Both the position numbers and the translations under genes were made by a program. Source: Pseudomonadales bacterium (lineage in GTDB: Bacteria > Pseudomonadota > Gammaproteobacteria > Pseudomonadales > Azotimanducaceae). From it: DNA of 24,780 bases. The stretch is taken from contig JAGWBL010000001.1 of NCBI GenBank assembly GCA_021295935.1, positions 1 through 24,780 of the forward strand. Direction: 5' to 3'. Within the stretch, counting starts at the first letter, position 1, and each line of letters starts with the position of its first letter. The notes under the pieces are model-generated. The model made no database searches. It saw only the letters and a program-made list of their open reading frames with translations, and was not told where the DNA came from. This document shows positions 6,517 to 14,677 of this stretch, in pieces.

Positions 6517-7937
6517 CAGATCTGGTCATCAAGCGCCATGTTGTCGCCTTCGTCGTCTCCCAGCTCCCCGTACTCGTCCGGAGCGGGCTCGAACTTGGTG
6601 ATCTCCTTCACGAACGAGAGGATCACTTTGCCGATGGGGCCATTGCGCTGCTTGGCCAGGGACAACTCCGCGATACCCTTGTCGCGGCTGTTGGGGTTGT
6701 AGACTTCGTCCCGATAGATGAACATCACAATGTCGGCGTCTTGCTCGATGCTGCCGGACTCCCGGAGGTCCGCGAGTCTAGGCCTCCTGTCGGTACGCTT
6801 CTCCAGGTCTCGATTCAGTTGCGCAAGCGCGAGGACGGGCACTTCCAGCTCGCGTGCGATTGACTTCAGGTCCCGCGTCAGGCTGCTGATCTCGAGCGTA
6901 CGTGTCTCATGCTTGCCGGCGCTCGTCATCAACTGCAAGTAGTCCACGACGATCAGGGCGAGGCCGCCTTGCTCGCGCCAGATGCGGCGGGCCCGCGTCC
7001 GCACATAGTTCGGAGTCGCGAGCGAACTGTCATCGAAGTAAAGAGGCTTGTCAGCCATCAAGGTGGCCGCATGGCCCACACGCGCTTGGTCCTCGACGTG
7101 GTAATAGCCGTTCCTGAGTTTCGAGAGATCGATCCTCCCTAGTGACGAAATGAGCCGCAGGGCCAGTTGTTCCCGGGGCTGTTCGAGCGAGAAGAAAAGC
7201 ACCGGCTTGGCGGCATCCCGCATGACCAGCTGCTCGGCAATGTTGAGCGCCATGGCGGTCTTGCCCATGGCCGGCCGCGCTGCAAGCACGACGAGGTCGC
7301 CGGGTTGAAAACCTGAGGTCATGTTGTCCAGGGCCTTCCAGCCGGTGGGCGCGCCTGTGAGCAGGCCGGGTTGTTCGTGGATGTCGCGAACCCTCTGGAC
7401 GGCCGCCTGCAGCAGGGTGGTGACGTCAACCGGTTCGTCGCCGGTCAGACGATCGGCCGCGATCTTCAGCAGCTCCTGATCCGCTCTCTGCAAGAGTTGG
7501 TCCGGCGTCAGATCGCCGGGCTCGAAAGCCATCGACTGGATGTCGTTGGCCACTCGAATCAGGCGTCTTCGGGTAGCGAGGGAAGCGACGATCTTCGCGT
7601 GACCACGGACGCCCCGCCATCCGACGGTGGACGATTCCACAATGGCAAGGTAGTCAGGGCCACCGGCCTTGTCGACTTCACCGTGGGATCGCAATTCGTC
7701 CAGAACCGCGATGCGATTCATCTGTGCCGCCCTTTCCGCGAGGCGAGCGAAGGCGCCAAAGAGCGTTCGATGTTCCGGCAGGAAGAAGTCCTCTTCCTGC
7801 AGCGCGTCCTGGAGCAGATCCCAGGCTTCGAACTCGCCGCAGGTCATCAGGCTGCCCAGTACTGCCATCTCGGCATCGAGATCGTGGGGCACTTGACGAT
7901 CGCGCGGCACGGCGCGCGGAAACTCGGAAATGGCCAT
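6516..7937 (-). CDS. dnaB: Replicative DNA helicase DnaB
   Basis: Hexameric 5'-3' helicase at the replication fork; binds primase and the clamp loader. The N-terminal primase-interacting domain begins at HDLDAEMAVLGSLM (18-31). The RecA-like domain has Walker A ARPAMGKT (220-227), FFSLEQ (248-253, usually FSLEM), Walker B VVDYLQLM (330-337), and the AQLNRDLEKRTDRRPRLADLRESGSIEQDAD block with its arginine finger and DnaB signature. 473 aa matches the family (about 470) and there is no intein. The ATG at 7937 has GGGAGAGG upstream on the minus strand. A strong promoter 34 bases upstream gives dnaB-radA their own transcription, separate from the ribosomal protein genes before them. Confidence 0.98.
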   Translation of the reverse strand: MAISEFPRAVPRDRQVPHDLDAEMAVLGSLMTCGEFEAWDLLQDALQEEDFFLPEHRTLFGAFARLAERAAQMNRIAVLDELRSHGEVDKAGGPDYLAIVESSTVGWRGVRGHAKIVASLATRRRLIRVANDIQSMAFEPGDLTPDQLLQRADQELLKIAADRLTGDEPVDVTTLLQAAVQRVRDIHEQPGLLTGAPTGWKALDNMTSGFQPGDLVVLAARPAMGKTAMALNIAEQLVMRDAAKPVLFFSLEQPREQLALRLISSLGRIDLSKLRNGYYHVEDQARVGHAATLMADKPLYFDDSSLATPNYVRTRARRIWREQGGLALIVVDYLQLMTSAGKHETRTLEISSLTRDLKSIARELEVPVLALAQLNRDLEKRTDRRPRLADLRESGSIEQDADIVMFIYRDEVYNPNSRDKGIAELSLAKQRNGPIGKVILSFVKEITKFEPAPDEYGELGDDEGDNMALDDQI

Positions 7938-7970
7938 CGCGGGAGAGGGTTGTCGACCTGCTACAGAGAG

Positions 7971-7999
7971 ACTATCGACAGTTTGTTAGCAATTGTCAA
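7971..7999 (-). promoter_or_regulatory. Sigma-70-type promoter for dnaB-radA
   Basis: On the minus strand a perfect -35 TTGACA (7999-7994) is followed after exactly 17 bases by GATAGT (7976-7971), a four-of-six -10 match. It lies in the 180-base gap between rplI and dnaB, 34 bases before the dnaB ATG. Apart from this promoter the gap shows nothing recognisable. Confidence 0.7.
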
Positions 8000-8117
8000 C
8001 AGGTGTCGGCGCTGGAGGAGGGCGATGGGGCCGCGAAGCCCGGATTCCACCCGATGGAACGGGAAAACGTCGAGGAACCTGGGAACAAGCCGTGGACAAG
8101 GAGTGGGTGACTCCGTC

Positions 8118-8564
8118 CTATTCCGGCTCGACGATGACCCCCAGTTCCGCGCTCACGCCGGCGTGCAGATGCACGGTGACGATGTACTCTCCGACCTTTC
8201 GCAGGGGTCCTTCCGGCATCTGGATTTCGCTCTTGTGAACCTCGATGCCTTGGGCTTCCAGCTCGCGGGAGATCTCCAGCGGCCCTATGGATCCGTACAG
8301 CCTCTCCTCGCTTGCGACGCGAGCGAAGATCGTGATGCTCCGATCGAGTAGTTGAGCGGCCCGCTTCTCCGCTCCGTGGAGCTTCTTGATGGCGGCTTCT
8401 TCGAGTTCAGCTCGCTGCTCCTCGAACCGCTTGCGGTTCTCGTCGTTCGCTCGCAAAGCCTTGCGCTGGGGAATCAGATAGTTGCGGGCGTAGCCATTGC
8501 GCACCCTCACCTCGTCGCCGAGGTTGCCCAGGTTTTCGACTTGCTCCAGCAGCAACACTCTCAT
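8118..8564 (-). CDS. rplI: 50S ribosomal protein bL9
   Basis: Binds 23S rRNA near the L1 stalk base and helps keep the reading frame. The N-terminal domain MRVLLLEQVENLG plus the RNA-binding VRNGYARNYLIP loop is diagnostic. A long central helix (about 40-75) leads to the C-terminal domain. 148 aa equals the usual length (149). ATG 8564 is chosen over longer in-frame alternatives because it begins the conserved domain and has GGGAAG six bases upstream. It follows rpsR with a short gap in the rpsF-rpsR-rplI operon. Confidence 0.97.
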   Translation of the reverse strand: MRVLLLEQVENLGNLGDEVRVRNGYARNYLIPQRKALRANDENRKRFEEQRAELEEAAIKKLHGAEKRAAQLLDRSITIFARVASEERLYGSIGPLEISRELEAQGIEVHKSEIQMPEGPLRKVGEYIVTVHLHAGVSAELGVIVEPE

Positions 8565-8574
8565 GGTCGCTTCC

Positions 8575-8802
8575 CTACTGATGGAGGTCGGTATAGGGTA
8601 GCAGCGCGAGGTAGCGCGCTCGCTTGACGGCACGCGCCAGCTGACGTTGGTACTTGGCGCGGGTGCCGTAGATGCGCGCAGGAACGATCTTGCCCGTTTC
8701 GGTGACGTACTGCTTGATCAGGTCGAGATCCTTGTAGTCGATCTCGGTGATCCCCTCAGCGGTGAACCGGCAGCTGCGCCGGCGTCGATACTGTCTCACC
8801 AT
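8575..8802 (-). CDS. rpsR: 30S ribosomal protein bS18
   Basis: Binds the 16S rRNA platform as a dimer with bS6. The sequence from RYRRRRSCRFTAEGITEIDYKDL-type N-terminus to the C-terminal ARYLALLPYTDLHQ is nearly identical to the E. coli protein, including the GKIVPARIYGTRAKYQRQL core, and has the same 75 residues. ATG 8802 lies one base after the rpsF stop (TGA-A-ATG), indicating tight coupling; GGAG sits within the end of rpsF. priB, which lies between rpsF and rpsR in E. coli, is absent. Confidence 0.97.
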   Translation of the reverse strand: MVRQYRRRRSCRFTAEGITEIDYKDLDLIKQYVTETGKIVPARIYGTRAKYQRQLARAVKRARYLALLPYTDLHQ

Positions 8803-8803
8803 T

Positions 8804-9541
8804 TCAGTCGGTCTCCGTTTCCGCTTCGTCGGTTGCCGCCTCATCGGGTGCGGAACCCTCTGCTGGCCGTTCCTTCTCGGTCTTCTCGGGATCATCCGCG
8901 TCCTCTGGAACGGAATCGTCCGCCTGTCCAGGTTCAGCAGCGCCTGCAGGCTCTTCCAAACTCTCCTCCGCAGCCTTCTCCGCGGGGTCCTCGACTACCG
9001 CGCTTTCCGATCCACCGGCGGAATCAGGTTCCTGATCGGCTGTCGCCTCGCTGGACGCCTCAGCAGCTGGCTTGGATGGCTCGGATTCCTCAGCGTCGGC
9101 CGCCTTGACCGCAGTCTCCGCCTTGGACTTGGAGGCATGAGCCTGTTCCAGTTCCTTGCGACGAGACTCGAGTTCCATTTTCTGCCGCTGCTCCCGCTCG
9201 AGCTTCTTCTGTTGTTCCCTAAGCGCTTCCTCGTAGATCTTGGAATTGCCGGTCTCTGCTCGGTTGCGTCGGATGGTGAGGCTTCGAAGCACGGCGTCGT
9301 TGAAACGGAATCCGCTCTCGAGCTCGGCAAGGGTGTGCTGTTCGACCTCGATGTTGAGCAGCACGTAGTGCGCCTTGTGGATCTTGGCGATGGGGTACGC
9401 GAGCTGTCGTCGTCCCCAGTCCTCGCAGCGGTGGATATTGCCACCGTCCCGTTCGACGAGTTGTCGGTATCGATCGATCATGCCCGTGACCTGCTCGCTC
9501 TGGTCCGGATGCACGATGAACACGATTTCGTAGTGCCGCAT
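8804..9541 (-). CDS. rpsF: 30S ribosomal protein bS6 with a long acidic C-terminal extension
   Basis: Residues 1-95 are a normal bS6 domain: MRHYEIVFIVHPDQ start, WGRRQLAYPI, KAHYVLLNIE and NDAVLRSLTIRR. E. coli bS6 is about 131-135 aa; this one is 245. Residues 100-140 are a charged, likely coiled-coil helix rich in E, Q, K and R. Residues 140-245 are low complexity, made almost wholly of Ala, Glu, Asp, Ser and Pro, ending in ETETD. In E. coli, RimK adds glutamates to the bS6 C-terminus, so an encoded acidic tail may serve a similar end; that is inference. Start ATG 9541 has GGGAG six bases upstream. The stop is one base from rpsR. The extension is in frame with no sign of fusion to a known domain. 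Confidence 0.95.
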   Translation of the reverse strand: MRHYEIVFIVHPDQSEQVTGMIDRYRQLVERDGGNIHRCEDWGRRQLAYPIAKIHKAHYVLLNIEVEQHTLAELESGFRFNDAVLRSLTIRRNRAETGNSKIYEEALREQQKKLEREQRQKMELESRRKELEQAHASKSKAETAVKAADAEESEPSKPAAEASSEATADQEPDSAGGSESAVVEDPAEKAAEESLEEPAGAAEPGQADDSVPEDADDPEKTEKERPAEGSAPDEAATDEAETETD

Positions 9542-9841
9542 GCAGTTCTCCCTTTGGAACGAGCCCCTCGCAACGCGCTACCGCCGCGATGGAGCAAGGA
9601 GTGTCGTGAAAGTGGTCGCCCGCTCGGGCGAGTGCATTCTACTCCCCTGCGATCCGCCGCACGGGAGGGGCCTCCGCACGCACGTGGATCGGGGCGGGGA
9701 TGGCACTCGAGATTCGTGCATGCCCGACGCAAGCGAGGAACTCGGCGCACTGGCGTTCCGGCACCGGATCATGTCCTCGCCGAGTCCTCCTTGTTTCTGG
9801 AACCAGAATGGCTTGATCGAATGTCGAGGCGGATTCGCGAG
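9542..9841. other. Intergenic gap between rlmB and rpsF, no gene seen
   Basis: Three hundred bases separate the rlmB stop from the rpsF start, long for this locus. No supported open frame is present on either strand. On the minus strand there is a TAGAAT (-10-like, near 9637-9642) followed by CGCCC-GAGC-GGGCG, a short hairpin near 9620-9633, but no convincing -35 box. The rpsF operon promoter probably lies here. Confidence 0.4.
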
Positions 9842-10648
9842 CTAAGGCGAATTGATCGGAGAGGGAACCTCGAGGGATCCTGCCCTCCCCTGAGAGCTGG
9901 AGGTTGGCCATCCACGCTGACGCCGCGCCTCGTAGAGGAGCAACCCGGCTGCCACAGAAACGTTGAGGCTTGCCACCGATCCGAACATCGGGATCCTCAC
10001 GAGCTGGTCGCAGGTCTCGCGCGTCAGACGCCTGAGGCCCTTGTGTTCGCCGCCCACCACGATGGCGGACGGTCCCTCCAGGTGTGCGTTCGCGTACAGA
10101 TCCGGCGCATCCTGGCACGTTCCCGTGACGTGGATTCCCATGCGTCGCATGTTTGCGAGTGCGCGAACCAGATTCGGAACTTCCGCAAGGAAGAGCGTGG
10201 ACGCCGATCCTCCAGCAGCCTTCTGCACCGCTCCCGTCACCGACGGGCGCCTGCTTCTCGGCAACACCACGGCCGCCACCCCGGCGGCGTCGGCAGATCG
10301 CAGGCAGGCCCCGAGGTTCCTGGGATCTTCGACTCCGTCAATGGCAAGCACAAGCGGGTCGTCCGTTTTGTCGAGCAGGCTGCGCAGATCTGCTTCGTCC
10401 GCCAATTCGACCTCGTCGCAGACTGCAAGAACACCTTGGTGGGTTCCTCCTTCGGATCGGCGCGCCAATTCGCCTCGCTTGGCCTTGGTGACTGTCAGTC
10501 CCTGTTGCTTGGCTTTCTCGCACAGTGCGGATAGGCGGGGATCGTTCTTCTTTGACTCCACCAGGACACGACGGACTCGCTCTGGGTGGTCGCGCACCAC
10601 CGCCGCCACGGCATGGATGCCGAACACCACTGAATCGGGATTCGCCAT
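9842..10648 (-). CDS. rlmB: 23S rRNA (guanosine-2'-O)-methyltransferase RlmB
   Basis: Methylates the ribose of G2251 in the 23S rRNA P loop. It has an N-terminal substrate-binding domain beginning VFGIHAVAAVVRDHP, then the SPOUT knot: motif 1 GVEDPRNLGACLRSADAAGV, motif 2 IVVGGEHKGLRRL, and motif 3 SLNVSVAAGLLLYEARRQR. 268 aa from ATG 10648 (E. coli 243); a longer in-frame reading to 10768 is rejected because it would lie inside rnr and add non-conserved sequence. The start is four bases after the rnr stop, so rnr-rlmB form an operon. The last 25 residues are a Ser/Pro-rich tail. Confidence 0.95.
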   Translation of the reverse strand: MANPDSVVFGIHAVAAVVRDHPERVRRVLVESKKNDPRLSALCEKAKQQGLTVTKAKRGELARRSEGGTHQGVLAVCDEVELADEADLRSLLDKTDDPLVLAIDGVEDPRNLGACLRSADAAGVAAVVLPRSRRPSVTGAVQKAAGGSASTLFLAEVPNLVRALANMRRMGIHVTGTCQDAPDLYANAHLEGPSAIVVGGEHKGLRRLTRETCDQLVRIPMFGSVASLNVSVAAGLLLYEARRQRGWPTSSSQGRAGSLEVPSPINSP

Positions 10649-10652
10649 CGCG

Positions 10653-12635
10653 CTAGTTTGAATGACTCCGCCAAGCGGTGCGCGTGAGAGGGTGCGACAC
10701 GAGTCGCAAGTCCAGCGAGGCCGTCGGAGGTTCGACGTTCGCGAGCTTGACGCGGACACGATCTCCAATTGTCAACTCTCGACCCGAGTTCGCAGCTCGG
10801 AGCGTGCTGCCATTCGCAATGTACTGGTCGGGATGGAGACAGGACCTGTGCACCAACCCCTGCAGACCGCAATCGTCGATCTGCACGCACACACCGAACG
10901 GCTGCACGCCGCTCACGGCACCCACCAGCACTTCACCGCATCGCGCCACCAGCGTCTGGCTTGCAAGCCATCTTGTGGCGACACGTTCCGCCGTTGCTGA
11001 GCGTCGTTCCGTGTCGCTGGTGTGCCAGCCGAGGGATGCCGCTTGCTGGATCAACTTCGCCGACATTTGCTTGCCTGACAACTTGGCCTTGAGAAGTCGA
11101 TGGTTGTAGAGATCGGGATACCGACGGATGGGAGAGGTGAAGTGCAGGTAGCGTTCCAGCGCAAGCCCGAAATGACCGGCGTTGGTCGGGGAGTATTCCG
11201 CCTTCTGCATCGCCTTGATCAGCAAGGATTGGAAAACATGGTTCGCTGGACCGAAGTTCTCGGAGGCCTGCGCCGCCTGAACGAAGGCGGAACGCATGTC
11301 CGAGTGGCTTGGCAACGAACAGTTCCGGGCAAGAAAGATCGATCTGAGTTCGCGGTAGTCGCTCTCCGAAGGACCGGGATGGACTCGGTACAGAGGCGCC
11401 GAAGGGCTCCCTTCAAGAAGCTCGGCTGCCGCCACGTTGGCCGCGATCATCGCCTCTTCGATCAGGGCATGCGCTTCGGATCGCGGCTCCGCGTGGATGT
11501 CCACCGGACGGTCGTCCTCGAGTCTCGGCTTGTATTCCGGAAGCTCAAGACTGATTGCTCCGCGCGCCTTTCTCGCGAGAGCCAATGCGCATGTTGCCTC
11601 ATGCAGGCAGGTGAGAGACGAGCGCAGTGCGGAGTCGATCCCCGCACCTGCACCGAGTCTCAGCAAGCGCCCGGCTTCGCGGTAGGTGAGGCGAGCCCGG
11701 GAGCGAATGCGCGCGAGCTCGAATCGGAAGCTTTGGATGCGGCCTCTGGCATTCACCTGCAACGTGCAAACCACCGCCAGTCGGTCTTCCCGCGGCCGGA
11801 GCGAACAGATCCCGTTCGAGAGCGCTTCTGGGAGCATGGGCACGGCGCGAGTCGGAAAGTACGTGGAGTTGCCGCGTTCACGAGCGAGGGTGTCCAGATC
11901 GCTGCCCGAAGGCACGTAGTGAGACACGTCGGCAACAGCGACAAGCAGTTCCCAGCCGCCGCTCCTCTCCCGGGCGGCGACGGCATCGTCAAAGTCCCTG
12001 GCGTCGTCGCCGTCTATGGTGACGAATGGCACATTGCGCAAGTCCTCCCTGCCGTCCGGTGCAGAAGGGAGAGCTGACGCGTCCCGTGCGGCACGGGTCA
12101 GTCCACCTGGCCGCCGGTCGCAAATGCCAGCGGCTTTGCAGACGATGTCCGAGATCGCGTCCGCGCCCAGTTCGCCGCACCAGGCGTCGACGATTCGTCC
12201 CCGGGGGAAACCCGTGCCGGTTGCAACGCTCATCTCCACGACATCTCCCACACTGCAGCCGCAGGCTTCGAACACGCGGATGGAACGCAGGTCCTTGGAC
12301 GGAATCAGCGGAACTGCCTCAAGGACGCGCCTTGGTCTACGAAGCACGCAGATGATGGCGCGTGGCTTGGCCCCCAGCATTGGACGGCCCGCGACCCTGC
12401 GGTGGGCACGTGAGGGAGGTTCGGCGTGCGACTGTGATGCTTCGGGGTCTTTCCACGCGTATCGGCCGGACTCGTAGGCGACTCGCCCGTCGTCGCGGAG
12501 GTCGGACAGCGCGGACTTCAGTCCCCGTCCCGATCCGAGCCTTGCCGCAATGAGGCCGAACGGCAGGGGTTCCGAGCCCGCAAGTAGACGCTTGATGTCA
12601 TCGGCAGTGGCACGATCGGGCCGCCTACGAGGCAT
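10653..12635 (-). CDS. rnr: RNase R (3'-5' exoribonuclease), short form
   Basis: Degrades structured RNA from the 3' end. Order: winged-helix-like N-terminus (about 8-65); one cold-shock domain (about 82-155); RNB catalytic domain with TIDGDDARDFDDAV (206-219), retaining all four metal-binding Asp positions; GHFGLALERYLHFTSPIRRYPDL later in RNB; and an S1 domain (about 565-645). At 660 aa it is well short of E. coli RNase R (813). The first cold-shock domain and the C-terminal lysine-rich tail appear to be missing. Synteny with rlmB supports RNase R rather than RNase II. ATG 12635 has no clear Shine-Dalgarno. Confidence 0.93.
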   Translation of the reverse strand: MPRRRPDRATADDIKRLLAGSEPLPFGLIAARLGSGRGLKSALSDLRDDGRVAYESGRYAWKDPEASQSHAEPPSRAHRRVAGRPMLGAKPRAIICVLRRPRRVLEAVPLIPSKDLRSIRVFEACGCSVGDVVEMSVATGTGFPRGRIVDAWCGELGADAISDIVCKAAGICDRRPGGLTRAARDASALPSAPDGREDLRNVPFVTIDGDDARDFDDAVAARERSGGWELLVAVADVSHYVPSGSDLDTLARERGNSTYFPTRAVPMLPEALSNGICSLRPREDRLAVVCTLQVNARGRIQSFRFELARIRSRARLTYREAGRLLRLGAGAGIDSALRSSLTCLHEATCALALARKARGAISLELPEYKPRLEDDRPVDIHAEPRSEAHALIEEAMIAANVAAAELLEGSPSAPLYRVHPGPSESDYRELRSIFLARNCSLPSHSDMRSAFVQAAQASENFGPANHVFQSLLIKAMQKAEYSPTNAGHFGLALERYLHFTSPIRRYPDLYNHRLLKAKLSGKQMSAKLIQQAASLGWHTSDTERRSATAERVATRWLASQTLVARCGEVLVGAVSGVQPFGVCVQIDDCGLQGLVHRSCLHPDQYIANGSTLRAANSGRELTIGDRVRVKLANVEPPTASLDLRLVSHPLTRTAWRSHSN

Positions 12636-12808
12636 GGTGCAGTTCGGTCGTCGCGCGACACGCTTGGGGCATATGGGCAGCGATGAGAATCAGAGCGAGC
12701 GCGCGCATCCATCGACTGATTTCCGGACAGCATGGAACGTTCTCCGACCTCATGGGCGACACGCGAACTGCAATGTGCAATGCCGCGCGTTTTCGGGCGT
12801 CCAATTTC

Positions 12809-12814
12809 TATAGT
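12809..12814 (+). promoter_or_regulatory. Probable -10 box for tRNA-Leu
   Basis: TATAGT, five of six to consensus, lies 15 bases before the mature tRNA 5' end. It is followed by a G+C-rich stretch (CCGCGGCG) of the kind seen in stringently controlled stable-RNA promoters. No good -35 hexamer is visible at the expected distance. Confidence 0.45.
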
Positions 12815-12829
12815 AAAGTCCGCGGCGAT

Positions 12830-12916
12830 GCCGGGGTGGTGAAATGGTAGACACGCTAGCTTCAGGTGCTAGTGGAGCGTTGCTCCGTGGAGGTTCGAGT
12901 CCTCTTCCCGGCACCA
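12830..12916 (+). tRNA. tRNA-Leu (anticodon CAG)
   Basis: Full cloverleaf of 87 bases with encoded CCA. The acceptor GCCGGGG pairs with TCCCGGC (one G-T). The D arm contains the GGTAGACACG segment. The anticodon stem CTAGC/GCTAG holds the loop TTCAGGT, giving CAG, which reads CUG. The long variable arm GGAGC-GTT-GCTCC marks a class II tRNA. The T arm GGAGG-TTCGAGT-CCTCT is standard. It is the only plus-strand gene between pgk and queG, lying between divergent rnr and convergent Trm112-like genes. Confidence 0.97.
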
Positions 12917-12922
12917 AGGTCC

Positions 12923-12972
12923 CGATCGGTTCCGGGCGCCCGGTCCTCGGCCATGCGCGGAATTTCCGATCG
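12923..12972 (+). repeat. Long stem-loop just after tRNA-Leu
   Basis: CGATCGG-TTCC (12923-12933) pairs with GGAA-TTT-CCGATCG (12959-12972): 11 pairs with a three-base bulge. The loop contains a further self-complementary CCGGGCGCCCGG. It begins six bases past the tRNA CCA. No T-run follows, so it may be a 3' processing or rho-type end structure rather than an intrinsic terminator. The rest of the gap up to 13077 shows no gene. Confidence 0.45.
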
Positions 12973-13077
12973 CGCGCCGAAGGATGCACCCACCTCGCTG
13001 ACACCTGAGACGATCTCCCGCCGGTCGCTTGCAACTCCTGCTTCTTTGCCACGTCGCTCAAGCGATGGCCGTAGGCG

Positions 13078-13287
13078 TCAACGCTTCGTCTCGACCAGCA
13101 ACAACGAGTTGCGTTCGCGATCGGAAAGCCTGCGCGCCTCGGACTCGATCATCACGGGGATGTCGTCTCGTATCGGGTAGGCGAGACCGCTCTCTTGACA
13201 CCAGAGCTCGTCCTGCGCCTGCTTGTAGTGGAGCCTGCCCTTGGTGACAGGACAGACCAGAAGGTCAAGCAACTTCGCGTCAATCAT
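13078..13287 (-). CDS. ycaR: Trm112-like / YcaR (UPF0434) family small protein
   Basis: 69 aa with the family pattern: KLLDLLVCPVTKGRL at the N-terminus, ELWCQESGLAYPIRDDIPVMI in the middle, then EARRLSD. The eukaryotic/archaeal Trm112 is an activator of methyltransferases; bacterial members are small zinc-ribbon-like proteins of uncertain role. Only two of the four usual zinc cysteines remain (in CPVTKG the second Cys is Thr, as in many proteobacterial members). ATG 13287 has AGGGAA seven bases upstream. It starts 24 bases after the purA stop, so it is probably co-transcribed with purA; in E. coli it lies instead between lpxK and kdsB. Confidence 0.85.
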   Translation of the reverse strand: MIDAKLLDLLVCPVTKGRLHYKQAQDELWCQESGLAYPIRDDIPVMIESEARRLSDRERNSLLLVETKR

Positions 13288-13311
13288 GGATGGGTTCCCT
13301 GCGCGTTGTTC

Positions 13312-14589
13312 TCACAGAATCTCCTTCAGCTGGATGCAGTCCTTGCGTTCCATGCCGGTGGAGAGGAAGACCACTGGCACGCCTGCCAGCTCCTCGACTT
13401 TGCGAACGTAGCTCTGGGCGGATTCTGGCAGGGCGAGGAAATCCCGTGTGCCGGTGGTGGGCTCGGTCCAGCCCGACAGGGTTTCGTAAATGGGCTCGCA
13501 TTCGGACAACAGGGTCGGGTCGAGCCAGATTGTCGGGTCGCGCATGCGTGGATGTCGGTAGCTGACGCAGATTTTTAGCTCCTCCATGCCGTCCAGCACA
13601 TCCAGCTTGGTCAGGCAAAGCCCCCCCAATCCATTGAGCTTGACCGAATGGCGCAAGACGACGGCATCGAGCCAGCCGCAACGCCGGGCCCGGCCGGTGG
13701 TGGCGCCTGCCTCCCGTCCCCGCCTTGCCAGACTCTCGCCAACCGGATCGTCAAGCTCGGTGGGGAACGGGCCCCAGCCCACGCGGGTCGTGTACGCCTT
13801 GGTGATGCCGTAGACGGCATCGATGTCCCGCATCCCCACTCCGGCGCCGGACAGCGCGGCGCTTGCGGTCGTGTTGGATGAAGTCACGTAGGGATAGGTT
13901 CCGTGGTCCAAGTCGAGCATGGTTCCTTGTGCCCCCTCGAACAGGATGGAGCCTCCCGACGTCCTGATCCGGGCAAGTTCCGGGACTGGATCCCGGACCA
14001 TCGGTGAAAGAGTGGAAGCCAACCGTTCCAGTTCCGCTTCCATCGATCCGATGTCCACCGGGGTCCATCGATAGTAGTTCTCCAGCAGGAAATTGTGATA
14101 GTCGGACACTTCCGCCAAGGCTTCCCTGAGGCAGGTGCGGTCGAGCAAGTGGGCCACGCGAACGGCCCTGCGGGCGACCTTGTCCTCGTACGCTGGACCG
14201 ATGCCCCGACCTGTCGTTCCGATGGGATCGTTGCCCCTCCTGCGTTCCCGCGCCAGGTCCAGTTCCCGGTGCAGCGGGAGAATCAGGGGGCACGTCGGTG
14301 CGATCGTGAGCCTGTCCCGAACCCTGACTCCCTGGCGTTCCAGATCCGCGATTTCGTTCAGGAGGTCCGTTGGGCTGACGGCGACCCCTCCTCCAATAAC
14401 GCACAGCACATCCGGACGCAGGATCCCGCTGGGGATCAGGTGAAGGACGGTCTTGACTCCGTCTACATAGATGGTGTGTCCGGCGTTGTGCCCTCCCTGG
14501 AACCTCACCACCGCCTGAGCGCGCTCGCTCAGGACGTCAACGACCTTGCCCTTGCCTTCGTCGCCCCACTGCGCGCCGACGAACACCAC
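13312..14589 (-). CDS. purA: Adenylosuccinate synthetase
   Basis: GTP-dependent joining of aspartate to IMP, the first committed step to AMP. It has GAQWGDEGKGK (P loop, 4-14), GGHNAGHT, GTTGRGIGPAYEDK, FEGAQGTMLDLDHGTYPYVTSSN, GPFPTEL and ATTGRARRCGWLD. 425 aa, near E. coli (432). The start is GTG at 14589 (a second GTG follows at once); AAGGGA lies eight bases upstream and no ATG exists before the conserved N-terminus in this frame. It follows hflC with an 88-base gap; the small yjeT-type gene often found here is missing. Confidence 0.97.
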   Translation of the reverse strand: MVFVGAQWGDEGKGKVVDVLSERAQAVVRFQGGHNAGHTIYVDGVKTVLHLIPSGILRPDVLCVIGGGVAVSPTDLLNEIADLERQGVRVRDRLTIAPTCPLILPLHRELDLARERRRGNDPIGTTGRGIGPAYEDKVARRAVRVAHLLDRTCLREALAEVSDYHNFLLENYYRWTPVDIGSMEAELERLASTLSPMVRDPVPELARIRTSGGSILFEGAQGTMLDLDHGTYPYVTSSNTTASAALSGAGVGMRDIDAVYGITKAYTTRVGWGPFPTELDDPVGESLARRGREAGATTGRARRCGWLDAVVLRHSVKLNGLGGLCLTKLDVLDGMEELKICVSYRHPRMRDPTIWLDPTLLSECEPIYETLSGWTEPTTGTRDFLALPESAQSYVRKVEELAGVPVVFLSTGMERKDCIQLKEIL

Positions 14590-14677
14590 GCTGCGTCCCT
14601 TGCGCTGCTGTTGCTTGCTTCCCGTGTCCTGCAGCCCGGCATCAGCAGGTCCGGTCGGTAGGGAAACGCTCGAGCTC

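Noticed and set aside
8747..10534. A 595-codon open frame on the plus strand opposite rpsR, rpsF and rlmB
   Set aside because: It is antisense to three confidently identified genes, its protein has shadow composition, and such frames are common in G+C-rich DNA. The acidic repeat-like rpsF tail helps keep it open.
10649..10768. Extension of rlmB to 10768
   Set aside because: It would overlap the end of rnr by over 100 bases, and the conserved domain begins right at ATG 10648.
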